NCBI RefSeq assembly: GCF_001700325.1
Contig: NZ_MATO01000016.1
Location: 51,244-115,243, forward strand
DNA: 64,000 nt
Source of the DNA: Caryophanon latum
GTDB taxonomy: Bacteria > Bacillota > Bacilli > Bacillales_A > Planococcaceae
Direction of reading: 5' to 3'
Every line of letters starts with the position of its first letter. Within the stretch, counting starts at the first letter, position 1. Both the position numbers and the translations under genes were made by a program. The notes beneath the pieces are model-generated. The model ran no database searches, was not told the origin of the DNA, and saw only the letters and a list, made by a program, of their open reading frames with translations. Of the stretch, positions 26,423 through 35,557 are shown one piece after another.

Positions 26423-26451
26423 TTGACAAAAACAACTGTTCGCATTACATT
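26423..26451 (+). promoter_or_regulatory. yneA: Sigma-A promoter of yneA
   Basis: TTGACA (26423-26428), 17-nt spacer, TACATT (26446-26451). LexA box 2 lies within the spacer. Confidence 0.75.
26429..26442. promoter_or_regulatory. LexA box 2
   Basis: On the minus strand CGAACAGTTGTTTT, placed between the -35 and -10 of yneA. Confidence 0.7.
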
Positions 26452-26466
26452 ATTTTTTATAGAAAG

Positions 26467-26480
26467 TGAACATTTGTTCG
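26467..26480. promoter_or_regulatory. LexA box 3
   Basis: TGAACATTTGTTCG is a nearly perfect SOS box just downstream of the yneA -10. Confidence 0.85.
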
Positions 26481-26497
26481 TAAAAAGAGGTGGCGCA

Positions 26498-27462
<965 letters not shown>

Positions 27463-27529
27463 ATGCTTGCGATTCTAGCCTTTTTTGCATACCTTTGTAT
27501 AGAACGTACTATAGAAAGGTTGAGAAAAC

Positions 27530-27763
27530 ATGTTATCAAAAGAAAAATTACAGCGCATTAACGAACTATCAAAAAAGAAAAAAGCAGGCACATTAACGGA
27601 AGCTGAAACGAAAGAGCAAGCTGCGTTACGTGCAGAATATTTAGAGACATTTCGTGCAACGATGCGTGACAATATCGAAAGCTTGAAAATTGTGGATCCA
27701 GAAGGTAATGACGTAACGCCAGATAAGTTAAAAGAAATTAAAGCGAATAAGTTTTTAAACTAG
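27530..27763 (+). CDS. ynzC: DUF896 small protein YnzC
   Basis: A 77-residue protein with the family pattern INELSKKKKAGTLTEAETKEQ followed by LRAEYLETFR. It forms a helical hairpin in solved relatives and belongs to the yneA-yneB-ynzC region in B. subtilis. A possible promoter of its own is TTGCAT (27485) with TACTAT (27507). Biochemical function is unknown. Confidence 0.9.
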   Translation: MLSKEKLQRINELSKKKKAGTLTEAETKEQAALRAEYLETFRATMRDNIESLKIVDPEGNDVTPDKLKEIKANKFLN

Positions 27764-27834
27764 TAGCATATTATGTGAAGTATGTTCATTAGCTAGTCAA
27801 TCATCATGCAAATTAATGAAAAAACATGAATTAG

Positions 27835-27864
27835 TATGTCATAATTAAAAAATATGTCATAATT
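27835..27864. repeat. Direct repeat upstream of tkt
   Basis: TATGTCATAATT occurs at 27835-27846 and again at 27853-27864, 18 bp apart, about 105 nt before tkt. It may be a paired operator site. Confidence 0.4.
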
Positions 27865-27966
27865 TTTTTGTTAATGATGCAAAATAGCATTGTTTTATTC
27901 GTCAAATTTGCATAAACTGTACTATGAAGATTTTATTATGGAACGAGAAAGGATGTCTCTTTTAAC

Positions 27967-29949
27967 ATGACTCTACAAGCGGATCAATTAGCAATTAATG
28001 CAATTCGAACTTTATCGATCGATGCAATCGAAAAAGCAAATTCTGGCCACCCAGGTTTACCAATGGGTGCAGCGCCAATGGCATATACTTTATGGACGAA
28101 ACAACTTCGACACAACCCACAAAATCCGAACTGGTTCAACCGCGACCGCTTCATTCTTTCAGCAGGTCACGGCTCGATGCTTCTTTATAGCTTATTGCAC
28201 TTAGGTGGCTATGGCTTAGAGCTAGACGAAATTAAAAACTTCCGTCAATGGGATTCAAAAACACCTGGTCACCCAGAGTTCGGTCACACAGTAGGCGTTG
28301 AAGCGACGACAGGTCCACTTGGTCAAGGAATCGGTATGGCTGTTGGTATGGCAATGGCAGAAAAGCATTTAGCCGCAACTTATAACAAAGAAGGTCATGA
28401 CGTAATCGACCATTACACATTCGCACTATGTGGAGATGGTGACTTAATGGAAGGCGTTGCAGCAGAAGCGATTTCACTTGCGGGTCACTTAGAGCTTGAT
28501 AAATTAATCGTTCTTTACGATTCAAACGATATTTCATTAGATGGCGATTTAGAAAAGTCATTCTCTGAAAACATTCAAAAGCGCTTCGAGTCTTACGGCT
28601 GGAGCTACTTAAAAGTACAAGACGGCAACGACATTGCAGACATTAACGAAAAAATTGCAGCAGCAAAAACGTTAAACGGTCCGACAATTATCGAAGTCAA
28701 AACAGTTATTGGCTTCGGTTCACCAAACAAATCAGGTAAAGCGGATTCTCACGGTGCGCCATTAGGAACTGACGAAGTAGCGTTAACGAAAGCAGCATAT
28801 GGTTGGGAGCGCGAAGCATTCGACATTTCTACTGAAGTGTATGACACATTTAACGCAGCGGCAAAAGTGCAAGGCGAAGACGCAGAAGCAGCTTGGAACG
28901 CACAATTTGACGCTTATAAAGCAGCATTCCCAGAGCTTGCAGCACAATTAGAAGAAGCGATCGAAGGAAAAATCGTTGTAACAGATTTACCACAGTACGA
29001 AGTAGGTAAATCAGTAGCAACACGCTCATCTTCAGGTGACGCAATTAACGCGATCGCACAAGCAGTACCTTCATTCTTCGGTGGTTCAGCTGACTTAGCA
29101 GGCTCAAACAAAACGACGATGAAAGGTGCAGGTGACTTCTCAAAAGACGATTACGCAGGTCGCAACATTTGGTTTGGCGTACGTGAATTCGCAATGGGTG
29201 CAGCACTTAACGGTATGGCATTACACGGTGGCTTAAAAGTATTCGGCGGTACGTTCTTCGTATTCTCTGACTACGTGCGTCCGGCAATTCGTTTATCAGC
29301 ACTTATGGGCTTACCAGTAACATACGTATTCACACATGATTCAATCGCTGTCGGTGAAGATGGTCCAACACACGAGCCGATCGAGCATTTAGCTTCATTA
29401 CGCGCAATGCCAAACTTATCGGTAATCCGCCCAGCAGATGCGAACGAATCAGCAGCTGCATGGAAAATCGCAGTAGAGTCAGAAAGTACACCGACATTAC
29501 TTGTACTATCTCGTCAAAACTTACCAGTGTTAGATGCACCAGTTGAAGCGGTTTATGCAGGCGTAGAAAAAGGTGCTTATGTTGTATCTCCAGCAACGAA
29601 GGAAACACCGGATGCAATCTTAATCGCAACAGGCTCTGAAGTATCGTTAGCAGTGGAAGCACAAAAAGCGTTAGCGGCAGATGGCATCGATGCATCAGTT
29701 GTTTCAATGCCAGCGATGGATCGCTTCGAAAAGCAATCAGCTGAGTACAAAGAGTCAGTATTACCAAGCACAGTAACGAAACGTTTAGCAATCGAAATGG
29801 GTTCTTCATTCGGTTGGCATAAATATACTGGCTTCAACGGTGACGTGCTTGCAATCGACAAGTTCGGTGCATCAGCGCCAGGCGAAATCGTAATGGAAAA
29901 ATACGGCTTCACAGTAGAAAATGTAGTAGCGAAAGTAAAAGCGCTATAA
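27967..29949 (+). CDS. tkt: Transketolase
   Basis: A 660-residue ThDP enzyme of the pentose phosphate pathway that moves two-carbon units between sugar phosphates. N-terminal [15 protein letters not shown], the ThDP motif [14 protein letters not shown] and the donor-site loop [20 protein letters not shown] are all canonical. AAAGGATG lies before the ATG. Codon use is even and suggests high expression. sirA (yneE), which follows tkt in B. subtilis, is missing here. Confidence 0.97.
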   Translation: MTLQADQLAINAIRTLSIDAIEKANSGHPGLPMGAAPMAYTLWTKQLRHNPQNPNWFNRDRFILSAGHGSMLLYSLLHLGGYGLELDEIKNFRQWDSKTPGHPEFGHTVGVEATTGPLGQGIGMAVGMAMAEKHLAATYNKEGHDVIDHYTFALCGDGDLMEGVAAEAISLAGHLELDKLIVLYDSNDISLDGDLEKSFSENIQKRFESYGWSYLKVQDGNDIADINEKIAAAKTLNGPTIIEVKTVIGFGSPNKSGKADSHGAPLGTDEVALTKAAYGWEREAFDISTEVYDTFNAAAKVQGEDAEAAWNAQFDAYKAAFPELAAQLEEAIEGKIVVTDLPQYEVGKSVATRSSSGDAINAIAQAVPSFFGGSADLAGSNKTTMKGAGDFSKDDYAGRNIWFGVREFAMGAALNGMALHGGLKVFGGTFFVFSDYVRPAIRLSALMGLPVTYVFTHDSIAVGEDGPTHEPIEHLASLRAMPNLSVIRPADANESAAAWKIAVESESTPTLLVLSRQNLPVLDAPVEAVYAGVEKGAYVVSPATKETPDAILIATGSEVSLAVEAQKALAADGIDASVVSMPAMDRFEKQSAEYKESVLPSTVTKRLAIEMGSSFGWHKYTGFNGDVLAIDKFGASAPGEIVMEKYGFTVENVVAKVKAL

Positions 29950-29960
29950 TTTCAACGGTA

Positions 29961-30056
29961 GTCGTTAGTTATTTGCAAAAGCGGAATGCTCGGAACAAAG
30001 GGCGACTCAAGCTATGTTTGTGAAAAGCTTGCCTCGATTGGAGAGCTGACTAACAA
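29961..30056 (+). repeat. Intergenic repeat, copy 8 (degenerate), between tkt and yneF
   Basis: GTTAGTTA near the left edge and GCTGACTAAC at the right edge form an imperfect inverted pair. AAGGGCGACTCAAGC and AAAAGCTTGCCTCGATTGG, GAGAGC recall the core of copy 1. It occupies the place where sirA would be expected. Confidence 0.55.
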
Positions 30057-30081
30057 AACGTATAGTTTAATAAACAGTGAT

Positions 30082-30117
30082 AAGAGCGACGAGGCATATT
30101 TGCTTCGTCGCTCTTTC
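30082..30117 (+). terminator. Terminator after tkt
   Basis: AAGAGCGACGA (30082-30092) pairs with TCGTCGCTCTT (30104-30114); the T tract is short. Confidence 0.65.
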
Positions 30118-30268
30118 GTTGTATAACGCCGCATTTTTTGGCATAATGATGAAAAAGAGTATGTATGCATTTTCGATACATTAAGTTGTAGTATCACTTT
30201 TAAAATTAGTGTATAATCGAGCGTGGAGAGTTTTTCTCGGACATCGCAAGTGGAGGAGGTTGGATAAC

Positions 30269-30490
30269 ATGGCTATATGGTTAGCAATCGTATTAATTAT
30301 CGTTGCTTTAATCGGGGGTACAGCATTAGGTTTCTTTATTGCACGTAAATATATGGAGAAATACTTAAAAGAAAACCCACCAATTAATGAAAACATGTTA
30401 CGTATGATGATGATGCAAATGGGTCAAAAACCGTCTGAAAAGAAAATTCGTCAAATGATGGCGCAAATGAATAAAGTTCAAGATAAATAA
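30269..30490 (+). CDS. yneF: UPF0154 membrane protein YneF
   Basis: A 73-residue protein with one N-terminal membrane helix ([18 protein letters not shown]) followed by [17 protein letters not shown] and a Met-rich helical tail ([20 protein letters not shown]). This matches YneF closely. The ATG at 30269 follows GGAGGAGG. Function is unknown; the family is widespread in Firmicutes. Confidence 0.93.
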   Translation: MAIWLAIVLIIVALIGGTALGFFIARKYMEKYLKENPPINENMLRMMMMQMGQKPSEKKIRQMMAQMNKVQDK

Positions 30491-30495
30491 TAGTA

Positions 30496-30538
30496 AAGGC
30501 TGTCGCGTGCGTGAAAACGGATGCGGCAGCCTTGTTTG
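30496..30538 (+). terminator. Terminator after yneF
   Basis: AAGGCTGTCGC pairs with GCGGCAGCCTT (one wobble); the T tract is interrupted. Confidence 0.6.
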
Positions 30539-30558
30539 TACAATAGGAGGGACTACAC

Positions 30559-30804
30559 ATGGCGAAAAAGAAGCAGCAACAAGTACCGAGCTATGAAAAG
30601 AAAGAGCAGCTGTCACTGAAAGATCAATTAGGTGGTGACGTATTAGCGAAGCTTCAGCAAGCAAAGCAAGGGCTGTTGGAAAAAGAGGAGCAAGAAGCAA
30701 AAGCGCTAGCGGAGCAAAAAAAGCAAGAGCGTAAACAGCGTGAAAAAAATATGTCGTTTGAGGAGCTATTAAATACGTACGGCGACAAAGGCTCGAAATT
30801 TTAA
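30559..30804 (+). CDS. DUF3886 small charged protein (YqkE-like)
   Basis: An 81-residue, highly charged, probably coiled-coil protein (LLEKEEQEAKALAEQKKQER) with the conserved ending MSFEELLNTYGD. This fits DUF3886, found as YqkE near yqkF in B. subtilis; here the yqkF-like reductase lies 1.1 kb further on. RBS AGGAGGGA. Function is unknown. Confidence 0.78.
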   Translation: MAKKKQQQVPSYEKKEQLSLKDQLGGDVLAKLQQAKQGLLEKEEQEAKALAEQKKQERKQREKNMSFEELLNTYGDKGSKF

Positions 30805-30857
30805 CGAATGACGGTGCGGAGGAAAAAGCTTCGCATCGCGTATTCATATGTTTTTTT

Positions 30858-30871
30858 TGAAAACGCTTTCA
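30858..30871. promoter_or_regulatory. cre site (CcpA operator) upstream of the spx-like gene
   Basis: TGAAAACGCTTTCA matches the cre consensus TGWAARCGYTWWCA at every position. It lies about 26 nt upstream of a candidate -35 (TTTACA at 30898, TGTATT at 30921), where CcpA could act as activator or repressor. Confidence 0.75.
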
Positions 30872-30933
30872 ATTTTGACGTCAAATCGACATGATACTTT
30901 ACAAAACTGTAAGCTAGTAATGTATTGATGGAA

Positions 30934-30957
30934 ATTTATCTTAGTAGTAAGATAAAT
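30934..30957 (+). promoter_or_regulatory. Leader hairpin upstream of the spx-like gene
   Basis: ATTTATCTTA and TAAGATAAAT form a perfect 10-bp stem around GTAG. There is no T tract, so it is more likely an operator or mRNA-stabilising hairpin than a terminator. Confidence 0.5.
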
Positions 30958-31004
30958 AAAGAATGAACGGATTCGACTTTACGACAGAAAGTGAGGCAGG
31001 AAGA

Positions 31005-31412
31005 ATGACCGTTACAATTTATACACAGTCTAGCTGCTCTTCATCTAGAAAAGCAATTAAATGGTTGAAAGCAAACGACATTCCATTTACCGAAAAACGC
31101 ATTACACCATCAGCATTTACATTAGCACAATTTAAAACGATTTTACGCATGACGGAAAATGGTACGGACGATATTATTGCGACGAACTCAAACGATTTTA
31201 AAGCATTGCAGCTTGACGTCGATCAACTGTCGCTTCAGCAATTGTTTGAGCTGATTCAACAATACCCGCGCTTATTGCGTAGCCCGATTGTGAAAGATGA
31301 AAAACGTTTGCAAATCGGCTATAACGAAATTGATATTCGTCGTTTCATACCGCGAAAAGTGCGTGCATATGAACTACATACGTTGCAGCAAAAAGCGATT
31401 GCGCTTGATTAA
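31005..31412 (+). CDS. Spx/ArsC-family transcriptional regulator lacking the CxxC switch
   Basis: A 135-residue protein very close to Spx: ILRMTENGTDDIIATNS, LLRSPIVKDEKRLQIGYN and IRRFIPRKVRAYEL align with B. subtilis Spx. It keeps the glycine and arginine (KRLQIGYN) involved in RNA polymerase alpha-subunit contact. The redox motif, CTSC in Spx, is CSSS here (Cys11 to Ser14), so the intramolecular disulfide that activates Spx cannot form. The ATG at 31005 is behind AGGCAGGAAG. A cre site and a hairpin precede the gene, so carbon control rather than thiol stress may set its level. Whether a normal Spx exists elsewhere cannot be seen. Confidence 0.88.
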   Translation: MTVTIYTQSSCSSSRKAIKWLKANDIPFTEKRITPSAFTLAQFKTILRMTENGTDDIIATNSNDFKALQLDVDQLSLQQLFELIQQYPRLLRSPIVKDEKRLQIGYNEIDIRRFIPRKVRAYELHTLQQKAIALD

Positions 31413-31458
31413 AAAAACACGAAATGCCGCCTATGCGCGTTCATTTCGTGTTTTTTTT
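31411..31458. terminator. Bidirectional terminator between the spx-like gene and vanZ
   Basis: AAAACACGAAATG pairs with CATTTCGTGTTTT and has A and T runs on its outer sides. It overlaps the last codons of the convergent vanZ gene. Confidence 0.8.
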
Positions 31459-31910
31459 CGTTTTAATTTAAATACAATATACGCAAGCGTGACGAAAATG
31501 ATTGCACCTGCTGTATCGATATACACATCTTTAATTGTGCCAGTGCGGTCAGGCGAAAAGCTTTGGCGATACTCATCTAAGCAGCCGAGTATGAACACGG
31601 CGATGATCGCAAGCAATGGAGCAAAGCGTACGCGACGCAGCACGTAAAAGATAACGACGCCAATTAAGCCGAAAAAGCTAAAGTGCGTGCCTTTTCGAAT
31701 GATGAATTCGACGAAATGGAAATAGCCAGATTGCTCAACTGAAATCGTGCGCCCCCAATATGTAAATTCAAATTGACTTAAAAACGGGGTGAATGGCTGA
31801 CTAGCGAGCAATAGTTGTAAAAGCGGGATAAGCGATTGCTGCTCATACGTCGTGTTGGAAAAGACGATGAGCAGCGTAAGTAAAAATAGTAAAAAAACAT
31901 ATTTTTTCAT
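31431..31910 (-). CDS. VanZ family membrane protein
   Basis: A 159-residue membrane protein with an N-terminal helix, then FVEFIIRKGTHFSFFGLIGVV and LDEYRQSFSPDRTGTIKDV, the VanZ family signatures. Members confer weak teicoplanin resistance in enterococci; the general role is unknown. The start overlaps the stop of the aldo/keto reductase gene by 4 nt (ATGA), so the pair is co-translated. Confidence 0.88.
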   Translation of the reverse strand: MKKYVFLLFLLTLLIVFSNTTYEQQSLIPLLQLLLASQPFTPFLSQFEFTYWGRTISVEQSGYFHFVEFIIRKGTHFSFFGLIGVVIFYVLRRVRFAPLLAIIAVFILGCLDEYRQSFSPDRTGTIKDVYIDTAGAIIFVTLAYIVFKLKRKKTRNERA

Positions 31911-32803
31911 CGATGATTTGTATAATGTGCAGCGGTTGTAAGCTGCTCAACAAGCGATAAATCAGCAATTTCTTGTGATACGTCATATGCGGCAATGGTA
32001 GCGTTTAGCTGCTCGTTGCTGCTTGCGCCAATTACAGTTGATGCAACAGCTGTGTTGTTTAAGTTAAACGCTAATGCAACCGCTTGAAGATTGCCATATT
32101 GCTGCTCAAGCTCGTTTAACAGTTGCTCGAGCTCCCCATATGCGTACGTTTCGTATCCTTTTTCTGTAATGCGCTCTTTCCATTCATATGATAGTAACCC
32201 TTTTGCAATCGTGCCGCGTGATACGACAGATGCACCCGCTTCTTCAATGAGTGAGAACCATTCCTCTGGGCGTCGGTCAAGTAAGCTATATTGCATCATA
32301 ACCGATACAGCCGCACTATTTGGCACGAAGCGAGAGATGACGTTTGGACGAATCGATGAAATGCCGTATTCGCGAATGAGCCCCTCTTGCTTTAACGCTT
32401 CAAACGTTGCCGTAATTTCCTCGAAGTTATCATCTGTCGTGCCGCCGTGCAGTTGATATAAATCGATGTAATCGGTATCAAGTCGCTGCAAGCTACTACG
32501 CACAGCGCGGTTTATGTAGTCGCTTGATGCATCCCATGTCCAACCTTCTTCGCCATCTGTCCACTTGTTGCCGACTTTTGTCGCGATATACACTTCGTCG
32601 CGTACGGGCTTTAAAATTTGTCCGAGCATTTCTTCGTTTTTGCCGTTATTGTAAAGGTCGGCTGTATCGAAATAGTTAATGCCATAGTCGAGCGCTGTTT
32701 GAATAATTTGCGCTGCGTCGTCAATTTGCGTCGGTAAAGACATGCAGCCAAGTGCAAGCTCCGACACTGAAAAATTACTATTACCTAATGTACGTTGTTT
32801 CAT
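31907..32803 (-). CDS. yqkF: Aldo/keto reductase (YqkF-like)
   Basis: A 298-residue NADPH-dependent oxidoreductase. The catalytic tetrad is visible as Asp and Tyr in FDTADLYNNGKNE, Lys in ATKVG and His in YQLHGG. The start at 32803 follows AAAGGAGG; the ten codons upstream are not coding. It diverges from nudF with only 82 nt between, matching the B. subtilis yqkF-nudF order. The substrate is unknown. Confidence 0.9.
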   Translation of the reverse strand: MKQRTLGNSNFSVSELALGCMSLPTQIDDAAQIIQTALDYGINYFDTADLYNNGKNEEMLGQILKPVRDEVYIATKVGNKWTDGEEGWTWDASSDYINRAVRSSLQRLDTDYIDLYQLHGGTTDDNFEEITATFEALKQEGLIREYGISSIRPNVISRFVPNSAAVSVMMQYSLLDRRPEEWFSLIEEAGASVVSRGTIAKGLLSYEWKERITEKGYETYAYGELEQLLNELEQQYGNLQAVALAFNLNNTAVASTVIGASSNEQLNATIAAYDVSQEIADLSLVEQLTTAAHYTNHR

Positions 32804-32843
32804 CCGGATAACCTCCTTTATCTTTCCAGTCAATTCTTAATAA

Positions 32844-32852
32844 TGGTACAAT
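32844..32852 (+). promoter_or_regulatory. Extended -10 promoter of nudF
   Basis: TGGTACAAT contains TACAAT with a TG extension. TTTCCA lies 18 nt upstream as a weak -35. Confidence 0.5.
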
Positions 32853-32885
32853 GAATCATAGTGATAAAACAAGTGAGGGATAGCA

Positions 32886-33425
32886 ATGAAAAAATTTGAA
32901 GAACGAACGATTCAAAGTGAGCATCATTTTAGTGGACGCGTTATTTCATTACAAGTCGATACTGTACAATTACCCGATGGACAGCAAGCAAAACGTGAAA
33001 TTGTGAAACATCCAGGTGCAGTTGCGATTATTGCGTTAACGGACGATGGCAAGCTCATATTAGTTGAGCAATACCGTAAAGCGCTGGAACGCTCGCTCAT
33101 TGAAATTCCTGCTGGTAAGCTTGAGCCAGGTGAGGAGCCAATCGTGACAGCGCGCCGTGAGCTGGAGGAAGAAACCGGCTATGGCTGCGGTGAGCTAACG
33201 TACATTCAAAGCTTTGCGACGTCACCAGGATTTGCTGATGAAGTCATTCATTTATACGTCGCGAAGCAGCTGTTTAAAATCGATCAGCCACAAGCAGGAG
33301 ATGAGGATGAATTTATTGAACTGCTATATGTGACGATTGAGGAAGCAGAGGAGCTTATGGCGTCTCAAGCGATTTATGATGCGAAAACGGCATTTGCGAT
33401 TTTATGGGCAAAAATGCAAAAATAA
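32886..33425 (+). CDS. nudF: ADP-ribose pyrophosphatase (NUDIX)
   Basis: A 179-residue NUDIX hydrolase that cleaves ADP-ribose to AMP and ribose 5-phosphate. The NUDIX box GKLEPGEEPIVTARRELEEE with TGY after it fits GX5EX7REUXEEXGU. The N-terminal strand and AFATSPGF-like segment (SFATSPGFADEVIHLY) fit the ADPRase subclass. RBS GTGAGGGA. spoIIM, often found between nudF and fur, is absent. Confidence 0.93.
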   Translation: MKKFEERTIQSEHHFSGRVISLQVDTVQLPDGQQAKREIVKHPGAVAIIALTDDGKLILVEQYRKALERSLIEIPAGKLEPGEEPIVTARRELEEETGYGCGELTYIQSFATSPGFADEVIHLYVAKQLFKIDQPQAGDEDEFIELLYVTIEEAEELMASQAIYDAKTAFAILWAKMQK

Positions 33426-33778
33426 AATGGTGATCGTCAATCGAACGCTTTGTTTATACGTAATTTTGAAAGAAACGTGACAAATTTTGTGTGACTGTTT
33501 CGGCAAAAAGTGAATAACGCTCGCTACTTTTGCTATTTTCGCGTATACTAAGTAAGGTTTGACTTACTAAAAATGTAGCGAAGACATCGTTGATTGAGCA
33601 TGACGAAACATTTATTTGAAAACATAAAAGAACTTGTAACATGAAAGACATTGCGTAGCTTCTGTTCAAGTTTTCATAGCACGATGCATGACGATGTACA
33701 TAACACATCAACATAAATGAGCTGTTCACGTATTATAGTAAATGGTTGAAATGTTTTCATTGAATGAGAGCGACAATG
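33426..33778. other. Intergenic region between nudF and fur
   Basis: About 350 bases, relatively AT-rich, without a credible gene, terminator or repeat copy. An open frame on the minus strand (33454-33729) has a GTG start and no ribosome binding site. No spoIIM-like sequence is visible. Confidence 0.55.
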
Positions 33779-33808
33779 TTGTCAGCCATTTTAATCATTT
33801 GGTATAAT
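33779..33808 (+). promoter_or_regulatory. fur: Sigma-A promoter of fur
   Basis: TTGTCA (33779-33784), 18-nt spacer, TATAAT (33803-33808), 25 nt before the start. Confidence 0.75.
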
Positions 33809-33832
33809 AAGATGAGTTTAGGAGGGCGTCAT

Positions 33833-34291
33833 ATGGAGAGCCGTATTGATCGAATTAAAAAACAGTTGCATAGTGCTAGCTATAAGCTGACGCCACAGCG
33901 AGAAGCAACAGTAGCGGTACTTTTAGAAAACGAGGAAGATCATCTTTCGGCGGAGGATGTATATTTACTCGTAAAAGAGAAAGCACCTGAAATTGGGCTT
34001 GCAACTGTATATAGAACATTAGAGTTGTTAACAGAATTAAAAGTAGTGGATAAAATTAACTTTGGCGACGGTGTATCTCGCTATGATTTACGCCAAGAAG
34101 GTGCGACACATTTCCATCATCATTTAGTATGCTTAGAATGTGGCGCAGTTGACGAAATTCAAGAAGATTTACTTGAGGATGTTGAAGCGGTTGTAGAAAA
34201 GCGCTGGAACTTCCAAATTAAAGACCATCGCTTAACGTTCCACGGCATTTGCTGGCGTTGTCACGATGGCAGCGATGAAGATCATAAGTAA
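33833..34291 (+). CDS. fur: Ferric uptake regulator Fur
   Basis: A 152-residue metal-dependent repressor. The winged helix (KLTPQREATVAVLLENEEDHLSAEDV is split here by family variation) is followed by GLATVYRTLELL, the recognition helix. The metal-binding part has HFHHHLVCLECG and a second zinc pair CWRC near the C-terminus. The lack of the PerR-type regulatory aspartate pattern cannot be judged by eye, but the position before xerD matches fur in B. subtilis. ATG at 33833 follows AGGAGGG. Confidence 0.92.
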   Translation: MESRIDRIKKQLHSASYKLTPQREATVAVLLENEEDHLSAEDVYLLVKEKAPEIGLATVYRTLELLTELKVVDKINFGDGVSRYDLRQEGATHFHHHLVCLECGAVDEIQEDLLEDVEAVVEKRWNFQIKDHRLTFHGICWRCHDGSDEDHK

Positions 34292-34299
34292 TAAGCAAC

Positions 34300-34337
34300 G
34301 AATGTCATTCGAATCATTTTTCGAATGGCATTTTTTT
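34300..34337 (+). terminator. Terminator after fur
   Basis: AATGTCATTCGAA pairs with TTCGAATGGCATT (one wobble), followed by a T run. Confidence 0.8.
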
Positions 34338-34338
34338 G

Positions 34339-34366
34339 TTGTGCACGAACGAAATTTTGGTACAAT
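34339..34366 (+). promoter_or_regulatory. Candidate promoter of xerD
   Basis: TTGTGC (34339-34344), 16-nt spacer, TACAAT (34361-34366) with a TG extension. The leader to xerD is about 210 nt and holds no recognised element except a possible very degenerate repeat near 34530-34555. Confidence 0.55.
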
Positions 34367-34582
34367 GATGGCACGGTTTTGATTGTCAAAAAGCAGTAAC
34401 GACGCAATGTATATGTGAAATATAAGCTGCTCGTAACGTGATGTGGACGCAGACGGTAAAGGCTAATTGCTTCGCGTCAGAGCGACAACGCCTTTGCAAT
34501 CTCGACCGAGTTAACGGCTGGGAAACTTTGTGACGACGTGAAGAGCGATATTGTTCGAAAACATAGAAAAAGGGGTATGCGT

Positions 34583-35473
34583 ATGAATGAGCAGCAATTT
34601 GCACTGGAAGATTATTTGCATTTTTTACGAGTAGAACGTCAATTAGCGAGCAACACGCTACAAGCATATAAGCGTGATTTAATCGCCTATTTAGCGTATA
34701 TTGAGACGCAGCAGCTAGCGTTATGCGATGTGGAGCGACTGCACATCGTTGAATTTTTACAGCAGTTAAAAGGACAAAGTAAAAGCACGCGTACAATTGC
34801 GCGCCATATTTCGTCGATTCGCAAGTTTCATCAATTTTTAGTGCGCGAACAAAAGGTGACGCGCGACCCAACCATTCATTTAGAAATGCCAAAGCTTGAG
34901 CAAAAGCTGCCACACGTCCTATCCGTGGAGCAAATCGATCGTTTAATGGACGCGCCGGATGTGACGACACCACACGGTATACGTGATGCCGCGATTTTAG
35001 AGCTATTGTACGGAAGCGGCATGCGTGTTAGTGAATGCATGACGCTCAATTTAGATGATGTGCATATGACGATGGGCTTCGTGCGCGTGTACGGCAAAGG
35101 TGGTAAGGAGCGCATCATTCCACTTGGGCGCGGTGCATTGTCAGCATGTACGCGTTATTTACAGGAAGGACGACCGGCGTTTTTAGCAGCGAAAACAGAT
35201 GCTTTTTTCATTAATCAGCGTGGCAAGCGGTTAACACGCCAAGGAATTGGTACGATTTTAAGGCAGTACGGTGAGGTAGCGGGGCTTGTAATGAGCATTA
35301 CGCCGCATATGCTGCGCCATTCGTTTGCAACACATTTAGTAGAGAACGGCGCCGATTTACGCGCAGTGCAGGAAATGTTAGGGCATGCGGATATTTCAAC
35401 GACGCAAATTTATACGCACGTGAGTAAAAAGCGTTTACTAGAAGTGTACAAACAATTCCATCCACGTGCATAA
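34583..35473 (+). CDS. xerD: Tyrosine recombinase XerD
   Basis: A 296-residue site-specific recombinase that, with XerC (CodV in B. subtilis), resolves chromosome dimers at dif. The N-terminal SAM-like core-binding domain starts with FALEDYLHFLRVERQL. Catalytic residues are in YGSGMRVSE, HMLRHSFATHLVENGADLR and LGHADISTTQIYTH, where the Tyr is the nucleophile. The length equals that of XerD. The second ATG (34583) fits AAAAGGGG. fur lies upstream and deoB downstream, as in Bacillus. Confidence 0.94.
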   Translation: MNEQQFALEDYLHFLRVERQLASNTLQAYKRDLIAYLAYIETQQLALCDVERLHIVEFLQQLKGQSKSTRTIARHISSIRKFHQFLVREQKVTRDPTIHLEMPKLEQKLPHVLSVEQIDRLMDAPDVTTPHGIRDAAILELLYGSGMRVSECMTLNLDDVHMTMGFVRVYGKGGKERIIPLGRGALSACTRYLQEGRPAFLAAKTDAFFINQRGKRLTRQGIGTILRQYGEVAGLVMSITPHMLRHSFATHLVENGADLRAVQEMLGHADISTTQIYTHVSKKRLLEVYKQFHPRA

Positions 35474-35557
35474 AAAAACTTAGTCTGATGTCTGACGTAT
35501 ATTTTTTAAGAAATGTTTGATAGAATAGAGCGAGCAGCAACGTAGGAGGAAAAACGT

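Noticed and set aside
26423..26497. Longer YneA beginning at 26423
   Set aside because: This region contains the promoter and LexA boxes; AAAGAGGTGG supports the start at 26498.
33454..33729. Open frame on the minus strand between nudF and fur
   Set aside because: GTG start, no ribosome binding site, unlikely composition (many Cys, Ser, Phe), no recognisable family.
34440..34560. Further repeat copy between fur and xerD
   Set aside because: Only GACGACGTGAAGAGCGATA recalls the right end; the rest does not match the core well enough.
34386..34973. 195-codon minus-strand frame across the start of xerD
   Set aside because: It is antisense to a certain gene and lacks any ribosome binding site or family resemblance.
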